DNA of 64,000 nt. Source: Nocardia wallacei. GTDB taxonomy: Bacteria; Actinomycetota; Actinomycetes; Mycobacteriales; Mycobacteriaceae. Position numbers and translations under genes: made by a program. The notes under the pieces are model-generated. The model saw nothing but the letters and a program-made list of their open reading frames with translations, was not told where the DNA came from and searched no databases. Positions 19,084-27,899 of this stretch are shown here, in pieces (position 1 is the first letter of the stretch; each line of letters opens with the position of its first letter). The stretch spans positions 5,518,001-5,582,000 of the forward strand of contig NZ_AP023396.1 in assembly GCF_014466955.1 (NCBI RefSeq). The letters are read 5' to 3'.

Positions 19084-19992
19084 TCACGGAGCCCCAGCCG
19101 AGTCCGGCTGGGGCTCCGGCGTTCCCGGAGCGCCTGTGGTGTTCGCCGAAGCCGTCCACAATGCTGCCTGTAGCCGCGGATCATGGGACCGCGCGGCGGA
19201 TTGCACGACCTCCGGATGTCCGCGGATCTCGAAGAGTCCGCCGGGACCGTAGTACTCGCCGCCGCGGGCGGTGGGGTCGGTGGCGGCGCGCAGGGTCGGC
19301 AGCGCACCCATGGCCGGGGTGCGGCCGAACAGCTTGGCAATGGCCAGGTTCGGGATGCGGAACCACGGTGGGGAATACCGGAAGACCTCGGTACTCGCGC
19401 CGCCGGGGTGGGCGGCCAGCGCGGCCACCGGGCGGCCCGCCGCGCGCAGCCTGCGATCCAGTTCGTAGGTGAACAGCAGGTTGGCAAGCTTGGAATCCGC
19501 GTATGGGCTGATGCCGCAAGGCTTTCCGGTCTCGTCGAAGCGTCCGAAGCGATGTCCGATGCTGCTCACGGTGACGACGCGACCGCCCGGCGCGAGCAGG
19601 TCCAGCAGCAGGACGGTGAGCGCGAAGTGGCCGATGTGGTTGATGCCGAACTGAACCTCGAGGCCGTCGGCGGTGTGACCGTCCAAGCCCGTGACTCCGG
19701 CATTGTTGATCAGCAGGTCGATCCGATCGTGGCGCCGGATCTCGGCGGCCGCCGTGCGGACGGATTCCAGCGACCCCAGGTCGAGCCGCACCGTCTCGAC
19801 CGTCGCGCCCGGCGCCGCCGCGCGGATGCGCCGGGCCGCGTCGGCCGCCCGCTCGGGGTCGCGGCAGGCCAGCAGGACCGTCGCGCCCCTGGCCGCGAGC
19901 GCCCGTGCCGTCTCGTACCCGATTCCGGTATTCGCGCCGGTCACCACCGCGACCCGGCCGCGTTGATCCGGCATGTCCGCCTCTGTCCACAT
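19084..19992 (-). CDS. Short-chain dehydrogenase/reductase (retinol-dehydrogenase-like SDR)
   Basis: This 302-residue classical SDR has the NAD(P)-binding VVTGANTGIGYETARAL, LLACRDPERAADAARRI, the DLGSLESVR adenine-pocket block, LLINNAGV and the catalytic YxxxK in YADSKLANLL, with SSIGHRFGRFD before it. The pattern matches the WWOX/retinol dehydrogenase-like group often labelled oxidoreductase; substrate unknown. I use ATG 19992, which has AGGAG 6 bases upstream; an upstream ATG would extend into the operator. The last codons overlap the glnA1 terminator. A divergent TetR gene and two identical-type operators lie upstream, so it is very likely that regulator's target. Confidence 0.9.
   Translation of the reverse strand: MWTEADMPDQRGRVAVVTGANTGIGYETARALAARGATVLLACRDPERAADAARRIRAAAPGATVETVRLDLGSLESVRTAAAEIRRHDRIDLLINNAGVTGLDGHTADGLEVQFGINHIGHFALTVLLLDLLAPGGRVVTVSSIGHRFGRFDETGKPCGISPYADSKLANLLFTYELDRRLRAAGRPVAALAAHPGGASTEVFRYSPPWFRIPNLAIAKLFGRTPAMGALPTLRAATDPTARGGEYYGPGGLFEIRGHPEVVQSAARSHDPRLQAALWTASANTTGAPGTPEPQPDSAGAP
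19088..19117 (+). terminator. glnA1 terminator, inside the 3' end of the convergent SDR gene
   Basis: GGAGCCCCAGCCG and CGGCTGGGGCTCC form a perfect 13-bp stem with a 4-base loop (AGTC). It sits 25 bases after the glnA1 stop and is encoded within the final codons of the SDR gene on the other strand. Confidence 0.85.
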
Positions 19993-20005
19993 GTCCGCTC
20001 CTAAG

Positions 20006-20046
20006 ATGAACCAACTGTTCATATTAAAAATGAACTACTCGTTCAT
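20006..20046. promoter_or_regulatory. Two 17-bp operators between SDR and TetR genes
   Basis: ATGAAC-N5-GTTCAT occurs twice, at 20006-20022 and 20030-20046, centre to centre 24 bases. Both are perfect in the 6-base arms. They lie between the divergent SDR start (19992) and TetR start (20083), in an AT-rich stretch that probably contains both promoters. Binding by the adjacent TetR protein is the simplest reading. Confidence 0.85.
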
Positions 20047-20082
20047 GTATTGTCAAGAGCGACCGACGACAGGGAGCTTCCG

Positions 20083-20670
20083 ATGACCGCACGAACGCCG
20101 CGCCGGGCCGACGCGCAACGCAATCGGGAGGCGATCCTGCGCGCTGCCCGCGACCTCGTGATCGCTCGCGGGCCGCAGGTCGGCATGGACGAGATCGCTT
20201 CCGCCGCAAGCGTTGCCGTCGGCACGCTGTACCGGCACTATCCGACGAAGCAGGACCTGATCGAGGCGATCGTCACCGAACTCGAAGCCCGGATCTCCGC
20301 CTCGCTGGACGACGCGGCCGCTCGCGTGCGCGCCCGCGAATCCACCGCGCTGGACGAGATCGTCCGCCTGCTCCACCAGGTCACGGTCGAACTGCGTGAG
20401 GAGCGGCTACTCCGGCACACCGTCACCGACCATGCGGGCGATGCCCTGCACCGGCTCCGGAACAATGCCGCCGCGGCGGTCGCACGGCTGATCGCCGCCG
20501 CCCATCGCGACCACAGCCTTTACGCCGATGTCACGGTCGACGACGTGATCCTCCTGCTCACCACCGCGCCGGACGACAACGCCACGCGCGCAACACAATC
20601 CCGCTGGCTGACCCTCGCGCGCCGCGCGCTGTCCCCCGAGCCGGACCAGGCTTCGGGCACACAGCAATGA
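20083..20670 (+). CDS. TetR-family regulator of the divergent SDR gene
   Basis: The 195-residue protein has a standard TetR N-terminal DNA-binding domain (RNREAILRAARDLVIARGPQVGMDEIASAASVAVGTLYRHYPTKQDLIEAI) and an all-helical ligand domain of the TetR_C type found in SDR-linked regulators. I choose ATG 20083, with GGGAG 6 bases before it, over an earlier open frame. It is divergent from the SDR at 19992 with two strong palindromes between, so it probably represses both genes and responds to the SDR substrate or a related compound. A 49-bp minisatellite begins three bases after its stop. Confidence 0.92.
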   Translation: MTARTPRRADAQRNREAILRAARDLVIARGPQVGMDEIASAASVAVGTLYRHYPTKQDLIEAIVTELEARISASLDDAAARVRARESTALDEIVRLLHQVTVELREERLLRHTVTDHAGDALHRLRNNAAAAVARLIAAAHRDHSLYADVTVDDVILLLTTAPDDNATRATQSRWLTLARRALSPEPDQASGTQQ

Positions 20671-20672
20671 AC

Positions 20673-21512
20673 TCCCGAGGTTCACGACTCAGCGCTCCAG
20701 ATGCGGGTTCAGCGGTCGAGGCCCCGCAATCCACGACCCGGCACTACAGGTGCGGGCACAGCGGTCGAGGCCCCGCAATCCACGACCCGGCACTACAGGT
20801 GCGGGCACAGCGGTCGAGGCCCCGCAATCCACGACCCGGCACTACAGGTGCGGGCACAGCGGTCGAGGCCCCGCAATCCACGACCCGGCACTACAGGTGC
20901 GGGCACAGCGGTCGAGGCCCCGCAATCCACGACCCGGCACTACAGGTGCGGGCACAGCGGTCGAGGCCCCGCAATCCACGACCCGGCACTACAGGTGCGG
21001 GCACAGCGGTCGAGGCCCCGCAATCCACGACCCGGCACTACAGGTGCGGGCACAGCGGTCGAGGCCCCGCAATCCACGACCCGGCACTACAGGTGCGGGC
21101 ACAGCGGTCGAGGCCCCGCAATCCACGACCCGGCACTACAGGTGCGGGCACAGCGGTCGAGGCCCCGCAATCCACGACCCGGCACTACAGGTGCGGGCAC
21201 AGCGGTCGAGGCCCCGCAATCCACGACCCGGCACTACAGGTGCGGGCACAGCGGTCGAGGCCCCGCAATCCACGACCCGGCACTACAGGTGCGGGCACAG
21301 CGGTCGAGGCCCCGCAATCCACGACCCGGCACTACAGGTGCGGGCACAGCGGTCGAGGCCCCGCAATCCACGACCCGGCACTACAGGTGCGGGCACAGCG
21401 GTCGAGGCCCCGCAATCCACGACCCGGCACTACAGGTGCGGGCTCAACGGTCGAGGCCCCGCAATCCACGACCCCGGGTATTTCAGGTGCGGGCTCAGCG
21501 GTCGAGGTGCGG
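20673..21512. repeat. 49-bp minisatellite, about 16 units
   Basis: Units starting GCGGTCGAGG recur every 49 bases from 20712 to 21447. About 14 appear identical (20712-21397); the last two carry changes, and a partial unit starts at 21498. A degenerate unit lies at 20673-20711, directly after the TetR stop. Each unit can fold as CCCG-G-CAC, five bases, GTG-CGGG, with one bulge. There are no variable spacers, so it is not CRISPR. Because 49 is 1 modulo 3, all three plus frames stay open through the array; the minus strand contains TAG once per unit. Exact copy number in an assembly is uncertain. Confidence 0.95.
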
Positions 21513-21830
21513 ATGGCAGCCGAGGGAGGCGCTGTACACGGCCGGGCGACGATCGGCGGCGGGGCGGGGCGTGCGCTCGGCACCACGGAACCGGCCGAGC
21601 GCGCGGCGGGCACGGTCACCGAGCGCGGGCAGCGAGGGACGGTTTTCGAAATGCGGAAGATGAACGTGGATCACAACAAACTCCCTTCACCGCCAACCGA
21701 GCGAGACCCCCATTCTTCCACCAATAGGTGGTCCGCACCGTCAATTTTCCCGCCCTTGCCGACCCCGAGATAGGGTGAGATGATTCGGTAGTAACTTTCT
21801 CATGTTGTCTAGTGGTCAGAGGAGATCACC
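21513..21830. other. Region between minisatellite and DUF2236 gene
   Basis: About 320 bases. The first half is GC-rich and featureless; from about 21630 it becomes more AT-rich (ACAACAAACTCCCTTC, CAATTTTCCC, GTAACTTTCTCATGTTG), which is the likely promoter region of the downstream gene. GAGGAG precedes the ATG at 21831. No gene is supported here. Confidence 0.5.
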
Positions 21831-22742
21831 ATGACCGCGTCGGTAGCCCGGATCGACCGCACCGCCAGCGAACTTCCGCCCCGGCAGCCCTTCCGCCCGG
21901 GTACCAAGATGTGGGACGAGACGGGGCTGATCACCTTCTCGCTCACCGCCGGTTCGGCGTTCCTGCTGCAGACCATGGAGCCCACCATCGCCGCGGTCGT
22001 GGACGAGCACTCGACCTTCCGTACCGATCCGATGGGCCGTGCCACGCGCAGCCTCGCCTCGGTGATGATGTGGATCTACGGCGGCGAGGAGGCGCTGGCC
22101 GAGGCGGACCGGCTGCGCAAGATGCACGCGACGCTGAACACGGTCGACGCCGCGGGCGTCCAGCACAAGGCGCTGTCGTCCGGTCCGTGGGCGTGGGTGC
22201 TGCACACCGGCACATTCGCCTTCACCGAGGGCAACCGATACTTCACCCGCAAGCCACTCACCGCCGCGGAGAAGGACGAGTACTACCGCGAGACCGTGCA
22301 GTTGATGCGCAATTTCTCGGTGCCGCCCAAGGAGATTCCGGCGACCTTCGGCGATTGGCAGAAGTGGTTCGACGAGATGGTCGACAACCATCTGGTGGCA
22401 ACCGATGTCGCCCACGACTACCTGCGAGTCATCCGCCATATCGCCCCGCCGACCTTCCTGCCGCGCGTGCTGGCGCCGCTGTGGCGGGCCGTCACCGCGC
22501 CGATCGGCCGCATGCAGTACTTCTGCACCGTCGGCACCACCCCGGAATCGGCCCGCCGCAAACTCGGTCTCACCTGGACCCCCGCCGATGAACGCAAACT
22601 CCGCGTACTCGGCTGGGTCATCGGCCGCACAGTACCGATGCTCCCCGAGCGGATCCGCTACTTCCCCATCGCCTACGAGGCCCGGCGTCTGGAACGCGAC
22701 CGCGCCCGGCTGCGGAAGATGATCGACCTGCGCCCGCGCTGA
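21831..22742 (+). CDS. DUF2236 (MpaB/Lcp-like) oxygenase-family protein
   Basis: The 303-residue protein reads as the DUF2236 family, now grouped with MpaB and rubber-oxygenase-like heme proteins. Supporting blocks are a long all-helical architecture, GTKMWDETGLITFSLTAGSAFLLQTMEP near the start, RKMHATLNTVDAAGVQHKALSSGPWAWVLHTGTFAFTEGNRYF in the middle (conserved HxxL and His residues) and a C-terminal basic helix YEARRLERDRARLRKMIDLRPR. Many actinobacteria carry several copies with unknown substrates. Start ATG 21831 with GAGGAG just upstream. It is followed by an M20 hydrolase 92 bases downstream, possibly co-transcribed. Confidence 0.85.
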   Translation: MTASVARIDRTASELPPRQPFRPGTKMWDETGLITFSLTAGSAFLLQTMEPTIAAVVDEHSTFRTDPMGRATRSLASVMMWIYGGEEALAEADRLRKMHATLNTVDAAGVQHKALSSGPWAWVLHTGTFAFTEGNRYFTRKPLTAAEKDEYYRETVQLMRNFSVPPKEIPATFGDWQKWFDEMVDNHLVATDVAHDYLRVIRHIAPPTFLPRVLAPLWRAVTAPIGRMQYFCTVGTTPESARRKLGLTWTPADERKLRVLGWVIGRTVPMLPERIRYFPIAYEARRLERDRARLRKMIDLRPR

Positions 22743-22834
22743 CGCGACGACGCGGCGCGGTGGTGCTTCGCCGCCGGGGCGCACGTGCTGAACAATGCAA
22801 CGGTGACAGTTTCCTCTCTCGAGCGTGGTAACCG

Positions 22835-24196
22835 ATGACCAGCACGCCCGCGGCGACCGGCGTAGACGACCGGACCGCCGAACGGCTGGCCGCGGCGCTG
22901 CGCTGTGCGACCGTCTCCTCCGACACCGGTCCCGCGTCCTGCGCGGCCGAGGCCGAGTTCGACAAGCTGGCCGCACATCTGGAGCAGTGCTTCCCGCTGG
23001 TGCACGCGGAGCTGGAGCTCACCCGTTTCGGCCACAGCCGCCTGTATCGCTGGGCGGGCGCCGAAACCGGCACGGCGGCGATTCTGCTGGCGCATCTGGA
23101 CGTGGTGCCCGTGGACGACGAGCAGCGCTGGACCCATCCGCCGTTCGCGGGCGCGGTGGACGACGAGTTCGTGTGGGGTCGCGGCGCCATCGACGACAAG
23201 AGCCGGGTACTGGCGATCCTGGAAGCCGTCGAGGCGGCGCTGGCCGCGGGCCGCCGGCCGGACCGGACGATCTTTCTCGCCTTCGGCCACGACGAGGAGG
23301 CGCTCGGCTGCGAGGGCGCCGCCCGGATGGCCGCGCATCTGCGTTCGCTGCGGGTGCGGGCGGATCTGCTGATCGACGAGGGCGGCGTGGTGACCGACGG
23401 CATTGCGCCGGGCGTGCGGCGCCCCACCGCCTTTCTGATGCTCGGCGAAAAAGGCTGGGCGACAGTGCGTCTGGCCGTGACCGACCCCGGCGGGCATTCC
23501 TCGATGCCCGGCCGCCAGACCGCGGTCGGGCGGATCGCGCGGGCGGTGGCGCGGCTGCAGGACCGGCCGATGCCCCTGCGCATGCCACCGGTGACCGCGG
23601 ACATGCTCACCCGCATCCGCCCTGCCCTGTCCACGCTCCCCCGCGCGGCGCTGGGCCTGCTGCCGCAGGCGAACGCCGCGGTGACACGGCTGATGGCGGC
23701 GCGACCGCAGACCGAGGCGCTGGTGCGCACCACCACGGCGCCGACCGTCATCCGCGGCGGCGTGAAGGCGAACGTCCTGCCCCAGTCGGCGGAGGCGTTG
23801 GTGAATTTCCGCATTCTGCCCGGAGATTCGGTGGCCGGGGTGCTCGAGCACTGCCGCCGCGTGGTGCGCGACAGCGGAATCGACCTCGAGCTGGTGGGAA
23901 TGTCGTCGGAGCCCTCGGACATCACCGGGCCCGGCCCCGCCTTCGAGATCGTCGCCGACATCGCCCGCGCCGTGGTGCCCGGTGCGGTCGTCACCACCGG
24001 AATCGTCCCCGGCGCCACCGACTCTCGCTATTACGACGGCCTCGCCGCCACCCGCTGCAATTTCGCCCCGGTCATCCTCGACGCCGCGGACCTGAAACGC
24101 ATCCACGGCACGGACGAACGCCTCTCCCGCACCAACTACGCCCGTCTCATCGACTTCAACCGACGCCTGATGGACCACTACACCCGCCGGACGTAA
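22835..24196 (+). CDS. M20-family metallohydrolase (PM20D1-like carboxypeptidase)
   Basis: A 453-residue zinc-dependent M20/M25/M40 enzyme. The metal site and catalytic residues are visible: ILLAHLDVVPVDDE (His87, Asp89), WGRGAIDDKSRVLAILEAVEA, FLAFGHDEEALGCEGAARM with the Asp-Glu-Glu cluster, and the closing TGIVPGATDSRYYDGLA. The dimerisation domain is the central GWATVRLAVTDPGGHSSMP. The length and the absence of a signal peptide suggest a cytosolic amidase or dipeptidase such as the N-acyl amino acid hydrolases; the exact substrate is unknown. The start ATG 22835 has only a weak ribosome site. Confidence 0.92.
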   Translation: MTSTPAATGVDDRTAERLAAALRCATVSSDTGPASCAAEAEFDKLAAHLEQCFPLVHAELELTRFGHSRLYRWAGAETGTAAILLAHLDVVPVDDEQRWTHPPFAGAVDDEFVWGRGAIDDKSRVLAILEAVEAALAAGRRPDRTIFLAFGHDEEALGCEGAARMAAHLRSLRVRADLLIDEGGVVTDGIAPGVRRPTAFLMLGEKGWATVRLAVTDPGGHSSMPGRQTAVGRIARAVARLQDRPMPLRMPPVTADMLTRIRPALSTLPRAALGLLPQANAAVTRLMAARPQTEALVRTTTAPTVIRGGVKANVLPQSAEALVNFRILPGDSVAGVLEHCRRVVRDSGIDLELVGMSSEPSDITGPGPAFEIVADIARAVVPGAVVTTGIVPGATDSRYYDGLAATRCNFAPVILDAADLKRIHGTDERLSRTNYARLIDFNRRLMDHYTRRT

Positions 24197-24369
24197 CCCG
24201 CCGACCGAACTCGTACCGGGACTCGGCAGGCACGGCCCCCGGCATTTCGCCTGGCTCACACTCCCCGAGACGAATCGGTAGACGATCGGCATGTCCCGCG
24301 CACCTGCACCTCGGGCCGACCGGAACGTGCGAGACTGGGCGGCGGTGCGGGGCGGCGGACGGAGGAACG

Positions 24370-25206
24370 ATGACGCGGACCGAAACCGGGGAGTTCGAGG
24401 GGCGGGGCGGGACCGTGTTCTGGCGGGCCTGGCTGCCGGATGAACAGGCGCGGGGAGTCGTCGTGCTCGTGCACGGCGTGGCCGAGCACTCCGGGCGCTA
24501 CGAGCATGTCGGCAAATGGCTGGCGGACAACGGCTTTGCCGTATACGCCCCCGACCACATCGGACACGGCCGCTCCGCCGGAGCCAAGGCGAACATCGAT
24601 TCGGTCGACGGTGCGGCCGACAATGTCGCGACGCTCCTCCGAACCGCGAGCGCCGCGCACCCCGACGTGCCGAAATTCCTTGTCGCGCACAGCATGGGCA
24701 GTCTGATCACGCTCTACCTCGCCACCCGCGCGCCCCTGGACGTGGCGGGCATCGCGGTATCGGCGCCCCCACTGGTCATCTCCGCGGGCAATCCGCTGCA
24801 ACGGCTGCTGGCTCCGGTACTGAGCCGGCTGACGCCGGGACTCGGTGTGCTGCAACTGGATTCATCCGCGATCAGCCGCGACCCGGAGGTGGTCCGCGCC
24901 TACGACGAGGATCCACTCGTATTCCGCGGCAAACTCCCCGCCCGCACCGGCGCGGAAATCCTCCGGGCCACCGAGATCGTGTCCCACCGCCTGGACCGCC
25001 TCACCGTCCCCACCCTCGTCCTGCACGGCACCGCCGACGCCCTCGCCGCCCCGGACAGCGCCGACCTCATCGAACAGCACGCAGCCACCCCCGACCTCAC
25101 CGTCAACCGCTACCCCGGCCTCTACCACGAAGTCTTCAACGAGCCGGAACAAGAAACCGTCCTCACCGACCTCACCACCTGGCTACACCAGCACCTACCC
25201 GCCTGA
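24370..25206 (+). CDS. Monoacylglycerol lipase-type alpha/beta hydrolase
   Basis: This 278-residue protein resembles mycobacterial monoacylglycerol lipase Rv0183, which cleaves monoglycerides outside or at the cell surface. The oxyanion block VVLVHGVAEHSGRYEHVGKWL, the YAPDHIGHGRS segment and the nucleophile elbow AHSMGS (Ser108) are clear. The family more often has GHSMG; here the first Gly is Ala. The rest of the triad is Asp223 in HGTADALAAPD and His253 in GLYHEVFNE. No signal peptide is visible. The start is ATG 24370 with GGAGG 5 bases before it. Confidence 0.92.
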   Translation: MTRTETGEFEGRGGTVFWRAWLPDEQARGVVVLVHGVAEHSGRYEHVGKWLADNGFAVYAPDHIGHGRSAGAKANIDSVDGAADNVATLLRTASAAHPDVPKFLVAHSMGSLITLYLATRAPLDVAGIAVSAPPLVISAGNPLQRLLAPVLSRLTPGLGVLQLDSSAISRDPEVVRAYDEDPLVFRGKLPARTGAEILRATEIVSHRLDRLTVPTLVLHGTADALAAPDSADLIEQHAATPDLTVNRYPGLYHEVFNEPEQETVLTDLTTWLHQHLPA

Positions 25207-25382
25207 GCGGCGTACCCGCCCGAGAACGCGCGATCGGCGGACGCCATGTTGTGCCTGGGTGGTGCGTTGATCGCCCCGGGCGAACTACTCGGCCTCGCCC
25301 GCCATCGCACGATCCCCAATCGGCCCGTAAGATGACCGGAACTGTTCAGCTGGTGGCAACCGGGCGCTGCTAGCGTGCGCGC

Positions 25383-26108
25383 GTGCCTGCACGCTTGGTG
25401 GTGAGTGTCCATGACGTGGCTCCGGCGACCGCTGCCGAGACCGAACGGTGGTGTGCGGATGCCGATGCGTTCGGAATTCCGGTGTCGCTGTTGGTGATTC
25501 CGGGGCCGTGGCGGGGAACGAGTTTGGCCGACGCGCCGGAGTACGCGACATTTCTGCGGGCGCGACGTGCGCGCGGTGACGAGATCATGGTGCACGGCTG
25601 GGAGCATCGAGCGCTGGGAACGGGTCCGTTGCCGCGGCGCGCGATCGCCCGGCTGGTCGCTCGCGGGGCCGCCGAATTCGCCGCGCTCGACGCCGAGGCG
25701 GCCGAGATGCGGCTGCGCCGCGCCACCACGGTGATGGGCGAGTTGGGCTTGAACAGCACGGGATTCACCCCGCCCGGCTGGCTGGCGTCGCCCGCTGCCG
25801 AGCAGTCCTTGCGGCGGGCGGGGTTCTCGCACACCACGGATCATTTCGGCGTGCGAGACCTCCGCTCCGGCAGACGAATCCGTGGATTCGCCCTTTCCCA
25901 GCGCCCGGGTGGCGGCGGGGAGCGCACCGCGGCGCGGCTGATGCAGACGCTCTCCCGGCGGACCGCGGCCCGCGGCGGTTTCGTCCGCATCGCACTACAT
26001 CCCGACGACCTCCACCGCCCCGCCCTGCGCGAGGCCGCCCTCCGCGCGATCGACGCGGCACTCTCGGCGGGCGCGAACGCCACCACCTACGCCGAGGTGA
26101 TCGGGTGA
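25383..26108 (+). CDS. DUF2334 polysaccharide-deacetylase-like protein
   Basis: A 241-residue single-domain protein of the DUF2334 family, a branch of the carbohydrate esterase 4 (NodB) superfamily. The first metal motif is SVHDVAPATAAETE, and the second is DEIMVHGWEHRALG; later TGFTPPGWLASPAAEQSLRRAGF and RIALHPDDLHRPALREAALRAI fit the fold's remaining active-site strands. No signal peptide is seen, so it may act inside the cell. The start is GTG 25383. A glycosyltransferase gene follows after a terminator-like hairpin; deacetylase plus GT4 suggests glycan or glycolipid modification, an inference. Confidence 0.85.
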   Translation: MPARLVVSVHDVAPATAAETERWCADADAFGIPVSLLVIPGPWRGTSLADAPEYATFLRARRARGDEIMVHGWEHRALGTGPLPRRAIARLVARGAAEFAALDAEAAEMRLRRATTVMGELGLNSTGFTPPGWLASPAAEQSLRRAGFSHTTDHFGVRDLRSGRRIRGFALSQRPGGGGERTAARLMQTLSRRTAARGGFVRIALHPDDLHRPALREAALRAIDAALSAGANATTYAEVIG

Positions 26109-26170
26109 CCTCCCGCGCCGGGCGCCCGACACCGCTCGTCCGGGCACCTGCGGGGCGCCGGAGAGAACCC

Positions 26171-26197
26171 GGCCCCGAGCACCTACGACTCGGGGCC
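26171..26197 (+). terminator. Hairpin between DUF2334 and glycosyltransferase genes
   Basis: GGCCCCGAG (26171-26179) and CTCGGGGCC (26189-26197) form a perfect 9-bp stem with a 9-base loop, followed by ATCTGTT. It implies the glycosyltransferase at 26308 has its own promoter. Confidence 0.75.
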
Positions 26198-26307
26198 ATC
26201 TGTTCCGCGCGTCCTCGAAATCTCGTGCGCACCAGCCGACGCCGATGCGCGCGTCGCCGGTCTGTCTTCAGTGGGACACGATCGGGTTCGGCGTCAGGGG
26301 TCCGCTG

Positions 26308-27438
26308 ATGCGGATAGTCCAGCTGGCGAACTTCTACACCCCCGCCTCGGGTGGTCTGCGTACCTGCGTCGACGAGATCGGGCGCGGGTATGTGGCCGCC
26401 GGGCATGAGCGCGTGCTGGTGGTACCGGGGTTGGTCGATGCGGACGAGCACACGGCGGCGGGACGTCGAATCACCGTGCGGGGGCCACGTTTCGGCAGCG
26501 CCGGGTATCACGTGCTCACCGCCCGGCGCACCCGCCCACTCCTGCGGCACCTGCGGCCGGACGTGCTGGAGTGCAGCGACAAGCTGAGTATGCGGTGGCT
26601 CGCGCCGTGGGCCCGGCGAACCGGTGTGCCGCTGGTCCTGTTCTCGCACGAGCGCATCGACGCCATCCTGCGGACCCGTGTGCCACCGGGATTCCCGCTC
26701 GTCACCGCCGCCGACCTGGCCAATCGGCGGCTCGCGGCCCGGGTGGAGCGCATCGTCGTCACCTCCGAGTTCGCCCGCGCCGAGTTCACCCGCATCGGCG
26801 CCCGCAATGTGCACCGCATTCCGCTGGGCGTGGACCTCGACACCTTCCGGCCGGCAGCTACCTCGACGGCCGAACGTGGCAGGCCGACGACCGAATCCGG
26901 TAAGCCACAGCTGATCCTGGTGAGCCGACTGTCCCGCGAGAAGCACCCCGAGCGCGCGATCGAAGCGCTACAGTTGCTGCGGCACAAGGGAATCGACGCC
27001 GACCTCACCGTGGTCGGCGACGGTCCCCTCCGCGCGGACCTCGAGCATCTCGCCGCCGGACTACCGGTGCGCTTCCAGGGCCATGTCCCCGGTCGAAAAG
27101 CGGTGGCGGACATGATCGCCGCGGCGGATATCGCCTTGTGCCCCTCTCCCGCGGAAACATTCGGCCTGGCCGTGCTGGAAGCCCTCGCCTGTGGCACCCC
27201 TGTGGTCGTTCCGCACGCGGGCGCTGCCCGCGAACTCCTCGGCAGCCCGGGGTCCGGCCTCGCATGTGACGGCACCCCAGCAGGTCTCGCGACCGCGACG
27301 CGCGACCTGCTGTCCCTCCCCCTCGCACAACGCCGCCGCGCCGCCCGCCACAGCGCCGAACGCTTTCCTTGGTCGCGCACGGTCACCGGAATGCTGGACC
27401 TCTACGAGAACTTCGAACCTGCCCTACGCTCCGCCTGA
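26308..27438 (+). CDS. GT4-family glycosyltransferase
   Basis: The 376-residue protein is a GT-B fold retaining glycosyltransferase of family 4. The N-terminal acceptor half begins MRIVQLANFYTPASGGLRTCVDEIG with the Gly-rich loop. The donor half shows HRIPLGVDLDTFRP, LILVSRLSREKHPERAIEALQLL, VVGDGPLRADLE and the nucleotide-sugar E-x7-E in CPSPAETFGLAVLEALACGTPVVVPHAGAARELL. It resembles actinobacterial mannosyltransferases of phosphatidylinositol mannoside type, but donor and acceptor cannot be read. I choose ATG 26308, where the fold begins. It ends 38 bases before the convergent PPOX gene. Confidence 0.9.
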   Translation: MRIVQLANFYTPASGGLRTCVDEIGRGYVAAGHERVLVVPGLVDADEHTAAGRRITVRGPRFGSAGYHVLTARRTRPLLRHLRPDVLECSDKLSMRWLAPWARRTGVPLVLFSHERIDAILRTRVPPGFPLVTAADLANRRLAARVERIVVTSEFARAEFTRIGARNVHRIPLGVDLDTFRPAATSTAERGRPTTESGKPQLILVSRLSREKHPERAIEALQLLRHKGIDADLTVVGDGPLRADLEHLAAGLPVRFQGHVPGRKAVADMIAAADIALCPSPAETFGLAVLEALACGTPVVVPHAGAARELLGSPGSGLACDGTPAGLATATRDLLSLPLAQRRRAARHSAERFPWSRTVTGMLDLYENFEPALRSA

Positions 27439-27476
27439 CGATCCGCACGCAGGTGGTGACGGCGATGCGGGCCCGG

Positions 27477-27875
27477 CTACTCGCCGCCACGACTCGTGAA
27501 GTCGAAGGATCCGCCGTCGATACCCCAGGAGATGATGCGGTCCGGGTGAATCCGGATCACCGCCCGCTCCTGGGGCGGGAACGGCGGCTCCTCGTCCGCG
27601 AGCGCCACGGCCGTGCCCCGCACCTCGATACCGCGAATCACGTACGGCTCCAGGGAAACCTGCTGGTCGACAACGAACGACACCCGGCTGCCCGCCTCGA
27701 CGTTGCGATACTTCCGGCTGGCACGCATCCGCATTCCCCCGATATCGATCGTGCCGTCGGCGTTCACCCGGTAATTGGTCGGGTTGTTCTGCACGACACC
27801 GTCGGGCGAGACGGTCGCCAGCCGGCCGATCCCGGCCTCCGCGAGGAACTGCTGTTCGTTGCTGGTGAAGGTCAT
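27477..27875 (-). CDS. PPOX-class F420-dependent oxidoreductase
   Basis: A 132-residue split beta-barrel flavin/F420-binding protein of the pyridoxamine-5'-phosphate oxidase-like class. Visible blocks are FLAEAGIGRLATVSPDGVVQNNPTNYRV at the start, the RASRKYRNVEAGSRVSFVVDQQ central motif of this F420-dependent group, VRGIEVRGTAVAL and the C-terminal IRIHPDRIISWGID. Such enzymes reduce or oxidise small substrates with coenzyme F420, which Nocardia and mycobacteria make. ATG 27875 follows AGGAG at 8 bases. Two palindromes of one type lie at 27900-27965, upstream of the gene, suggesting control by a repressor not encoded next to it. Confidence 0.9.
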   Translation of the reverse strand: MTFTSNEQQFLAEAGIGRLATVSPDGVVQNNPTNYRVNADGTIDIGGMRMRASRKYRNVEAGSRVSFVVDQQVSLEPYVIRGIEVRGTAVALADEEPPFPPQERAVIRIHPDRIISWGIDGGSFDFTSRGGE

Positions 27876-27899
27876 GTCGGTTACTCCTAGGCTCCAATT

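Noticed and set aside
20712..21497. CRISPR array
   Set aside because: Units are contiguous and identical with no variable spacers, and no cas genes are nearby.
20667..21773. Three overlapping plus-strand frames of 320-368 codons over the minisatellite, each a repeat protein
   Set aside because: A 49-base period makes any one open frame imply all three. No ribosome site, no family features, and the units begin right after the TetR stop. Treated as non-coding repeat.
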